Below are positions 56,490-64,000 of a stretch of 64,000 bases of DNA, in pieces. The stretch covers positions 138,370,642-138,434,641 of the forward strand of contig NC_071354.1 of assembly GCF_943734655.1 (NCBI RefSeq), read 5' to 3'. Origin of the DNA: Sabethes cyaneus (taxonomy: Eukaryota; Arthropoda; Insecta; Diptera; Culicidae). The notes below the pieces were generated by a model that worked only from the letters and a program-made list of their open reading frames with translations, searched no databases and was not told the DNA's origin. Each line of letters opens with the position of its first letter. Position 1 is the first letter of the stretch. A program made the translations under genes and the position numbers.

Positions 56490-59400
56490 CCAGAAAAAAT
56501 AATAATGTGTACCATTAGAAAACAGCATTTTGATTAAAATTTTAAACTAATATAAAAATTAAGAAATAATATCCGAGAACAATCTACTTTTGCTACCGTA
56601 ATTGTTTTTTTACCAAAAACTGAAAATTTTTGCATTTAAGAATGCCACAAAAGCATAAAACGATTTCGATTTAAAAGTATTTCATCCTCTTAAACCAACA
56701 CGACACTTTCTTTCGAACAAACGTCTCAATATGGCCAATCTCCAAATATTGCCGAGAAAAAAAACGAAGGCAATTGCAACAGTGAGTCTCCCGAGGGCCG
56801 TTTATTTTAATCATCATCATTGACGGTGGCACAAGTACTGCTTGTTCCTGTGCCAATCTCCCGCATATTTTCTTCGAACAGCAGCGACTGGCAGTACGGA
56901 AGCGACACTTAAACATCAGATTGCTCAATTTGAATATATGCGCATCGCCCGTGCCATAATTTTTCCGTACTACTTGCTACTTGCGTAGGGATTACGCGGA
57001 GGGGAAAATTTACCCTAATTTTCCTGCCGGCTTTTCATGCTAGTATGTTGTGTTGGTTAGATAAGCTGAGCGCATCTTCCTTTCCTCTGATCGGCAGCTA
57101 AAGCATAAGCATTACCATTGATGTGACGTGCTGTGCAATCATGTTTATCTTTCTCAGGGATGTTTTGCGTGTCGAGCTCTACTATTTCAATGCCTTCCGA
57201 GCAGCAAAGGCAACAGCGGCGTCACGCTTCATCTCTAACTTTGACAGGTTCAAAAAGCCGTGAAAAATAACATTTCAATCTTCGGCGACCTCCATTCGAC
57301 CCCTTTCGGCATGTTATTATTATTGTTATTTTTATAGTGCGGTTGCCGATGCATCAACCACCCCCACCCGCGAGTCAAGCCCAAGCCCAAGATGAGCAGC
57401 GTACCATTTGCGTGCCGCTGCTGAGTGATTAATCAGGTTGCATGATTATGTCCGGATGAACACATCGATGTCTGCTCGGTAAATCCGCAGAATCTCAACC
57501 TGCAGGCGTGCTTTGGAGAAAATCCTCGTGGAAATTCTGATATGATATTTCAGCTGATAGCAATCCGTGATGCGAACGAGAGACAGTCATGTCGAGGCAG
57601 ATGATTTACGGATTTCATTACTAGGGGTTGCAGGTTGAAAGGTGGCGTCATTTCCTCAAAAGCGACCGATGTTGTTTAACGTCACAGTGTTGCCTGCAGC
57701 ACATGATAGCCAAACTTACAAATCTATCAACTAAAATTACTTAATTTTTGTTTGAATGATTCCATTAATATTTAAATTTGTTTGAAAAATCTCCATCAAT
57801 GAATTCGCACTATATCATCAAAAAATTAAATTAAATTTTTAAACTAACTGAGAAAACAAAACAAAAGTTTCGAAATATTCTGGAAAATCAAAGAATGGTG
57901 ACCCGAACAGAAAATTTATACTTTTTTAGAGTTTTTATTAAAAGTTTTTTTTTATCATTTGGCAATGCTTAACATTGGCAGAAAAGAGCCACCTGCATTC
58001 ATTTTCCAACTACCAGCCTATATTTTTGTACCAATCGAACTGAAAACATCTAAATTTGGCCATCTCTCCAAGTGGCAGTACTGCACATTTTGGCCGGGGG
58101 CAATTTGCTGCCAATTGACGGCTAATGATAGTTGCCGGCGAAAGGGACAAATTGTACAATTGAAGTAAACGCTTTTTTGGAGAAAAAAATAACATGCGAT
58201 CGATTGAAATGTCATCTGCTTCCCACATGAAAGTGCAGCTCAATAGCGACGAGGGTGACAGCTAAAAAAATAATATAACAAAAGTAAATTGAAACTCCAT
58301 CGGTGTGCAAGCATGTCTTGTTTAATGCTACGTCTTTTGCTCCTACTCCTCCGCGTACCCCTTCGTTTTCCTTGCAGTATTGAATGAGTTTTACTGGTTT
58401 GTATTTTGCCAATTCGCTGTTCTGACTGAGCAAATGTCAGTTTTCGTTGAGGATAATTCGGGTAATTGTACTCGTGAAAATCAATATAATTGAACTCTTT
58501 TAACTGATTGGAAGTTTGATTAAACATTGCAACTAGACCATCTGCATTGTGGTCGAAATAATGATTTGGAAAATATGTTGTATGCAATTTTCCGCGATAC
58601 ATTCTACCCCAATTCACTCCTTCAGCCACAGAACATTTTTACCGGCCAAAATCTCTCCATAAGCCCGCTTGGTATAGAATCGGTCCAATCGATTTTTGAA
58701 CGCTTCTCACATTCGACGTTGGTGTGTTCGAGCAAACGAACGGCGGCGGCACCGTGAATAGCTCCAGGCACCGTCAGTTTTGTGCCGCACTCGCTGCTCT
58801 AGAAGAGTTAGGCCGTTGCGATTGGGAAAGTGGCTGCCGAAGGCCACCCTACGAGAAAAGCCATCACGGAGAGGTCTCACGTACGACAACTGAAAACCCA
58901 TTCAAATAATTTGTTCATTTGGTTTGGTCTTCAACAGAGCCCGCGGCTTTGTTCTAAAGGCGGGCGAGCGAGCAGCAGCGAAAATAAAACTAAAAGATTT
59001 TTTTTATAATTGTCTAAAGGCTTAAACGCTGGTACAAATTCTTGCGGGACTCTTAGTCTCACACGGAGCGAGTAGATTGAGGTTGGTCCAGATGTCGAAG
59101 AGATTTTCCTTGGCTGTGACTGCAGTCAAGGGAAGTGTCCGCTCGGTTCGTGTTTACTTTGGCGTGTGCTTTGGCAATTATTCTGTCGTATTTCCCATTT
59201 CCACTTCAGTGCTGCGCAAACAGGACGTATTGGCGGGCGGAGTGAAAAAAAATGTACAAAAGTAATTGTTCAAGCGCAGTTCGTGGTAAGAAGCAAAGCT
59301 ATTCATAATGTCCTGCGCTCAGGCACATTTTTCTTCGTGACACTAAATACACTTCAATGTTAATTGTTTTGCCCGAACCTGTGAGTGTGAAGTTGGTGTG

Positions 59401-60065
59401 AGGTGGAGTGGAGAAGGGGTTGGGAGAGCACGGGTTAAGAAATCAATAATTGGTTTAACAAAATGTTTGGGTTGACAAATGTTGGTAGAGTTTAGCACAC
59501 TGAATTCATTTCAACGACAATTCTATTATAATTGGTATCAGAATCAGGTATTAGAATTTTTGGCTCGGGTGTCACGTTCTCCATATTACCTAATACAATT
59601 AACTCAAAATTAGTTTCATTTGTTAGAAATTCAAATCAATAAAATGATGAAGCTGCAGGGGCAATAATTATAATAGTGACAATTTATATTGCTGCTAAGA
59701 AAAATGGAAAATATATACTTTTGAAATGTTTTCAGTGCGCTTCCTAGTGACTTAAAGTAGTAGTATATCAGGGTATAAAATAGGGAGAGTTTCCTGGAGA
59801 AAGCGTTAAACTCTCAAGCGTTCCTCGGAGATCTAAGACAAACGATGGCGATCGACGTCCATACCTGAAAATGTTTCAAATACATATTGGAGCTGCTAAG
59901 CTTGGAAGTGCTAATTCGAGCGTGATACTTAAGATGGTAGACCCATCACTGAACGTACGTATCACGACCTCGGTAAGGTAGTATACCGAAGCTCTCATCT
60001 ACCATAAACAACGAAGATGTAAATACGGAACGGATCAAACGGTACCGGACAAGGCAAAGAAAACG
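56490..60065. other. 3.5 kb unassigned DNA, possible host sequence
   Basis: No transposon homology noticed. The stretches 57.0-57.7 kb and 58.6-59.4 kb are GC-richer and non-repetitive; short frames there (e.g. 58724-58909, 59077-59265) lack motifs. Candidate location for host regulatory or 5' exon sequence, but no gene call is justified. Confidence 0.4.
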
Positions 60066-60069
60066 ATCA

Positions 60070-60408
60070 TTGGATAACGATTGGGAACTTGGTACCTGGA
60101 ATGTCCGAAATGTCATCGAATCGTCACCAGCTGACTTGCTTGCTCTAGAGAGGAGATCATTGCTATTCAGGAAGTTCGGTAGCCAAATTCCGGAGAAAGG
60201 TAGTTCCATGCAGTAGACTCTATTGCAGGCACTTCTTTCAAGTACCATATATACTACAGAGACGGTAGAAAGGTAGAACATGGAGTCGGTTTCGTAGTGT
60301 GCAGAAAGCAAAACCACCGAGTTATCCGGTGGAGGTCCGTTGATGACAATATATACGTGTTGAGAATTAAGAGCAATTTCTCCAACTACAGTCTAATCAA
60401 CGTGTACT
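60070..60408 (+). pseudogene. RTE-type endonuclease fragment
   Basis: The plus strand encodes NDWELGTWNVRNVIESSPAD, then after shifts EEIIAIQEVR, FHAVDSIAGTSFKYHIYYRD-like residues, GVGFVVCRKQNHRVIRWRSV and SNFSNYSLINVY. These are endonuclease segments of a third EN type (GTWNVR rather than GTWNCR). It is cut off at 60408 by an oppositely oriented RTE tail. Confidence 0.75.
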
Positions 60409-60745
60409 TACTTTACTTTAATGACCGACAATCCGTATTAGCGGATCCTAGCCGAATGTATTAGAGATTTCCAGGATTCTTGGTTTGGGCCTGCCAGTCT
60501 TCAGTCACCTTGCACTCCTGCTGCGCGTGCATCATCCTCGATCGCACACACCCAACGAATGCGAGTATACCTTGAAGCCGACGACCTCGCCCAGTTTCTC
60601 TGCTTAGCATTATTTTCGCAGACCTTATCTCTGGCATTCGGGCTACAAGTCCAGCCCACTGTAACCGCCGGCGTCTGATCAGCTGCACAATGTCATCATA
60701 TTTGTACACATCGTACAACTCGTGGTACATGCGTCTACGCCATTG
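60408..60745 (-). pseudogene. RTE 3' end inserted opposite to the endonuclease fragment
   Basis: The minus strand encodes MYHELYDVYKYDDIVQLIRR and RRLQWAGLVARM (the C-terminal WAGHVARM segment), then SRETGRGRRLQGILAF and EDWQAQTK, and ends at a tail of AAGT-type repeats (60408-60423; TTACTTTACTTTAAT on plus). A simple-repeat 3' tail rather than poly(A) is typical of RTE elements. 5'-truncated at about 60745. Confidence 0.75.
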
Positions 60746-61160
60746 CTATTCATGCTCATTCATGTTTGGAGAGCCGATCTCGCCATTGATAATTTTAGTC
60801 ACAAGTAACGCCGGTTGCATTTTCCGTCTGTGTTCATGGTTGTCCAATCTATATAAGCAGGCAAGTTATCAGGATGTTGCCAAGGCAGATGTCATAATAC
60901 TAATCGGACAAATTTCCGTTGCACACGTTCAATCCGGTTCCGGTTCAAGCCCCAAGTTAGCTACTTATAAACCAAACCAAAATACAATTTTCCAGCACTG
61001 GACGTACCAAAGCGCAATACAGTGATTTAAGACAGTGAGATCCTTAAAGTTCCGACCAATTTTAAAGATGAAACCAAGTTGTCGAGATGCTTTGGATAAA
61101 ATTGACGTTCTATGTAAATTAAACGTCAGTTTGGTGCCCAGCAGGATCCTAAGAACACTA

Positions 61161-61279
61161 AGGGCCCAGACACAATGCTTACGTATTTTATTACGTATTG
61201 CGAATTTGACAGTTTTTCCATGGGTTTTCTGTCAAATATCGGCAACGTAGTGAAATCCGTATGCATTGTGTCTGGGCCT
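61161..61279. mobile_element. 119-bp near-perfect palindromic MITE with TA duplication
   Basis: Ends AGGGCCCAGACACAATGC and, as complement, AGGCCCAGACACAATGC. The arms remain complementary almost to the centre (CCATGG), including TTTGACAG/CTGTCAAA. TA flanks at 61159-61160 and 61280-61281. It interrupts the Jockey RT between DIELRRVNRI and LTFNLHRTS. Confidence 0.9.
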
Positions 61280-61653
61280 TAATTCGGTTTACTCTGCGTA
61301 ACTCAATATCATCGACGGGGTAACCAAAAATGACCGAGTTTTTATTGCGTTCAAAACTCATAGCTTCACATTTGGTTATGCTTACAATGAGCCAGTTACG
61401 TATGCACCAATCAGTAAATAAATCAAACAAATCTTGCAACCGGCCGCAGGCGTCTATATTTCCCCTCGAACCAAATAATTTCAGGTAATCGACGTACACA
61501 AACTTGTAGCAAACACCCTGTAGAAACGTGATATCGTTAAGGGATAGCATGAAAAGCTGAGGTCCCATGTTGCTTCCTTGAGGAATTCTAAACGTATTGG
61601 TAAACACCCATGAACCACTGCATCCGAGTTTCATACGTTGCACTGAGGCATCC

Positions 61654-61749
61654 CTACTAGCACAGTTGTTACAAAACAGTTATAACAACCGACTAATTCC
61701 AGTCTTAAATAAGTTGCTGCAACTAAAAGTGTCAAAACTGTGCTGCTTG
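61654..61749. mobile_element. 96-bp MITE, second copy of the 51.2-kb family
   Basis: CTACTAGCACAGTTGTTACA at the left and TGTGCTGCTTG at the right; shares TTGCTGCAACTAAAAGTGT with the 51.2-kb copy. It interrupts the Jockey RT between IAEWLKS and VQRMKLG. The target duplication is unclear. Confidence 0.75.
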
Positions 61750-61953
61750 AGATGACTTTAGCCATTCAGCTATTTGATGGGAAGCTTCAAGTCGAGACAG
61801 TTTTCGTAATAGTATTGTATGATCAATTCGATCGAAAGTTGCTTTCAAGTCAGTATAGATAGCATCAACTTGCTTCTTGTCTTCTATATGCGAGATAAAC
61901 ATCGATATAAACTCCAACAAATTAGTGCAAACAGATCTCCCAGGCATGAAACC

Positions 61954-62010
61954 TCCCAAGCAACAATGTGAATGTGAGTTTTTGTGCTGTTGATATATAG
62001 TTCTTTAAGT
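61954..62010. mobile_element. CCCAAGCAACAATGTG MITE end
   Basis: TCCCAAGCAACAATGTGAATG followed by TGAGTTTTTGTGCTG resembles the left end of the 30.5-kb MITE. It sits at the 5' break of the Jockey RT homology. The other end was not located. Confidence 0.5.
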
Positions 62011-62454
62011 AACAATTCTAAAGCCTCTGAGTTATATTTGATTTTTATGATGCTTTTATTGCGGTATGAATCATACCTCTGGTTTTATGAAGGTATTGCG
62101 CAATACCAAGATGATACAAATCAAAAACTACTTATAGCTTGCTATAAAACCGTAATCAAAATGTCAATAATGCAAGTTTATTGTGGTTGGTTATATTATC
62201 ACGTTAAAACTAGTTGGCTGCGATACATCTGTTATAAACTTTCTATAATTGGGGCGTAGTAATACAATATGGCGCACCTATCAAAGTTGATATTGCGGTT
62301 GCTTGTCAAACCGCAATAGTACTGTTAGTATAATGGTGCTATTAATATGGTAACACCTTGAGCAAACAGCTTTATGACTGCTATTATGAATAATATTAGA
62401 GTTTTTTTATCGTATCACTATACAGCAGAGGTTGGAAAACTAACAAAATTGATA
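62011..62454. other. Unassigned DNA
   Basis: Contains a short inverted repeat TTGCGGTTGCTTGTCAAACC-GCAA near 62293. It may be the interior of a longer MITE. Otherwise nothing recognised. Confidence 0.35.
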
Positions 62455-62456
62455 TA

Positions 62457-63760
62457 AGGTACCCCGGGGCAAGTGGGAATATGGGGTAAGTGGGAACGAA
62501 GATCATAACTTTCTACAACCTCATTTTCTCCTACCGAACCTTTCTAGAAATGAAGGATACAACTCAAACGCATGTATTAAAATTATAGATTATTTATAAC
62601 AGGCATTCCAAACATCAAAATTGGACTTTCAATTTGAGCGTTAATTTCAAATTGCGTTGTAAGTGTGACGCGCCTTTCTATAAATGATATTTTGGCCACG
62701 GGATTTACGTAAAAGTGCATGTTTTTCTGACAGTAGGAAAACGTAATGAGTGTATTAACAAATTACACCCGAAAACTAGTTGTTTAATTTGACAAACGGC
62801 ATTAAAAAAATGGGTCGAAATAAGGTCGGTACTTCAAAGCACCCGGGGCAAGTGGGACCTATTAAAAATAAAGTGTTTCAGCACAAAACTTCCTGTCTTA
62901 ATAGATTTTTTAGATGAACTATCGAACATTTTCAGTTCAATTACATAATATTTCTACCAGTAAAGCTTTAAAATAAAACCGAAAAGGACTAAACCAAGGG
63001 GCCCAAAAAAGAAGCCCATATGCACAGTTTGTGAGGGAACAAACAGTTTGGTCACATTTTGGTTACACCTAAACGATGTTAATTGAATTTGGAAAGTCAA
63101 ATTTGATATAATTAAGCAAATCTGCAACTGGAATTGAAACAATAAAGTGTTGTGGTTATTATAACGTAGCTATATCTTATGAGTAGCTCTACCGAATTGG
63201 GCATGATAGAACAAACAGATCATAACCGTATTTTCGAGCTATTAAACAATGGTTAATCCTAAATTACGTCTCGCAAGAATTGGATACAACGACTTATTCA
63301 ACTACATTTCATTACAATAATGCTTTACAGCGTAATTGCTCACGATCTGTGTTTTATATAAATTATAAAGTCACCCGTTGTGATCTGATTTTGTTATGAT
63401 ATTTTTGAATGAACCCTTCGTATAAATATTGTTTTTGATTGCTTCTAGTAATGCTTTAACATTGCTGTATATTAACTTACATAATTTACTATTATTTTAT
63501 GCTTTTTAATCAAATTTGAATATAGGTCCCACTTGCCCCGGTAAATGGGGCAAGTGGGTCCTATCGCCATAATTTTGAAAATTCTACTCCAGATTCATTT
63601 CATGTAAATTGATAGGCCTTTTTCGTAATTAATCCTTCGAAGTGATACCACTGAAGAGTTTCTGTGCTGAAAGAATTTTGAAATAATCATAGGTATAGAA
63701 AACACAGTGGAATAAACCCAAACTATGCATTTTTTAGGTCCCACTTGCCCCGGTGTACCT
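62457..63760. mobile_element. TA-flanked TIR element, 1.3 kb (AGGTACMCCGGGGCAAGTGGGA ends)
   Basis: The left end AGGTACCCCGGGGCAAGTGG-GA and complement of the right end AGGTACACCGGGGCAAGTGG-GA differ at one position. TA is at 62455-62456 and 63761-63762. GGGGCAAGTGGGA and variants recur at 62466, 62483, 62844, 63525 and 63547 (the last two back to back, inverted) and 63737. A minus frame of 62 codons (62954-63142) lacks motifs. Non-autonomous. Confidence 0.87.
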
Positions 63761-63838
63761 TATACACAGAGCATCGGCAAACGGTTTTATCATGAGAAAA
63801 CAGCGACGCGAGTGGTTCAATTCGCCTATAACAATGAG

Positions 63839-63940
63839 TACATACATACATACATACATACATACATACATACATACATACATACATACATACATACATA
63901 CATACATACATACATACATACATACATACATACATACATT
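63839..63940. repeat. CATA tetranucleotide microsatellite
   Basis: About 25 uninterrupted copies of CATA, giving artefact frames rich in Tyr-Ile-His-Thr or Met-Tyr-Val-Cys. Confidence 0.97.
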
Positions 63941-64000
63941 CACGCTACATAGCACCGCTGAATATACGAATATCGTGAGCAACGCAAAAGTGCGAATTAA

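Larger units (their letters stand above)
60746..61960 (-). pseudogene. Jockey-like retrotransposon RT relic with three nested MITEs
   Basis: From 61959 downward on the minus strand: GGFMPGRSVCTNLLEFISMF, VDAIYTDLKATFDRIDHTIL (motif A), SHQIAEWLKS; MITE at 61654-61749; QRMKLGCSGSWVF, FRIPQGSNMGPQLFMLSLND (motif B), CYKFVYVDYLKLFGSR (motif C, where the usual YADD is YVDY, 61485-61496). Next comes LFDLFTDWCIRNWLIVSITK, DDIELRRVNRI; MITE at 61161-61279; LTFNLHRTSILSKASRQLGF, then FKIGRNFKDL; and a decayed C-terminus (YIDRLDNHEHRRKMQ-like, LVTKIINGEIGSPN) to 60770. Stops, shifts and a mutated active site: inactive. A partial MITE lies just upstream at 61954. Confidence 0.8.

Noticed and set aside
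63723..63982. Tyr/Ile/His/Thr and Met-Tyr-Val-Cys repeat frames
   Set aside because: Artefacts of the CATA microsatellite.

Overview
The window is eukaryotic and looks like repeat-dense intergenic DNA from a mosquito, most likely a large-genome culicine of the Aedes type. This is an inference. It rests on AT-rich DNA, very long simple repeats, and decayed copies of APE-type non-LTR retrotransposons (RTE-like, R1, Jockey-like), one BEL/Pao remnant, one ITmD37E-like mariner remnant, tRNA-derived SINEs and many small inverted-repeat elements. I find no convincing host gene, no intact transposon gene, no rRNA and no functional tRNA.

Layout. 0-5 kb: decayed reverse-transcriptase (RT) and endonuclease (EN) pieces and a 425-bp GT microsatellite. 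6.4-10.5 kb: a BEL/Pao gag-protease remnant, three pieces of one RTE-like family, and the longest plus-strand EN-RT copy (8.06-10.52 kb). 12.9-14.9 kb: a better-kept copy of a second RTE-type family with an LADD palm motif. 19-22.2 kb: a degenerate short-repeat field split by a TIR element, then a mariner transposase relic running into a 480-bp heptamer array. 22.2-26.3 kb: minus-strand RTE-like copies, one carrying a plus-strand insert of its own family. 28.5 kb: a long palindrome. 30-39 kb: MITEs, TA-flanked TIR elements and minisatellites. 42.0-42.2 kb: a small element with a hammerhead-like core, inverted arms and a 13-bp target duplication. 43-46.1 kb: the best-preserved EN-RT copy (minus strand). 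50-54 kb: an R1 relic cut by a MITE and a SINE, beside a tRNA-like sequence cut by an hAT-type MITE. 55.2-56.5 kb: two TA-flanked elements with a second hammerhead-like motif between them. 60-62 kb: nested EN, RTE-tail and Jockey-like fragments with three MITE insertions. 62.5-63.9 kb: another TA-flanked element and a CATA microsatellite.

The parts do not form a pathway; they record repeated nested insertion. Two themes stand out. Seven non-autonomous TIR elements (six families) repeat or partly repeat their terminal motif inward from the ends, and six of the seven are flanked by TA on both sides. Separately, small structured elements with hammerhead-like cores (42.0 and 55.4 kb, and possibly 28.6 kb) resemble ribozyme-bearing ends of Penelope-like elements. 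Between these lie 0.5-3.5 kb stretches of unassigned DNA.
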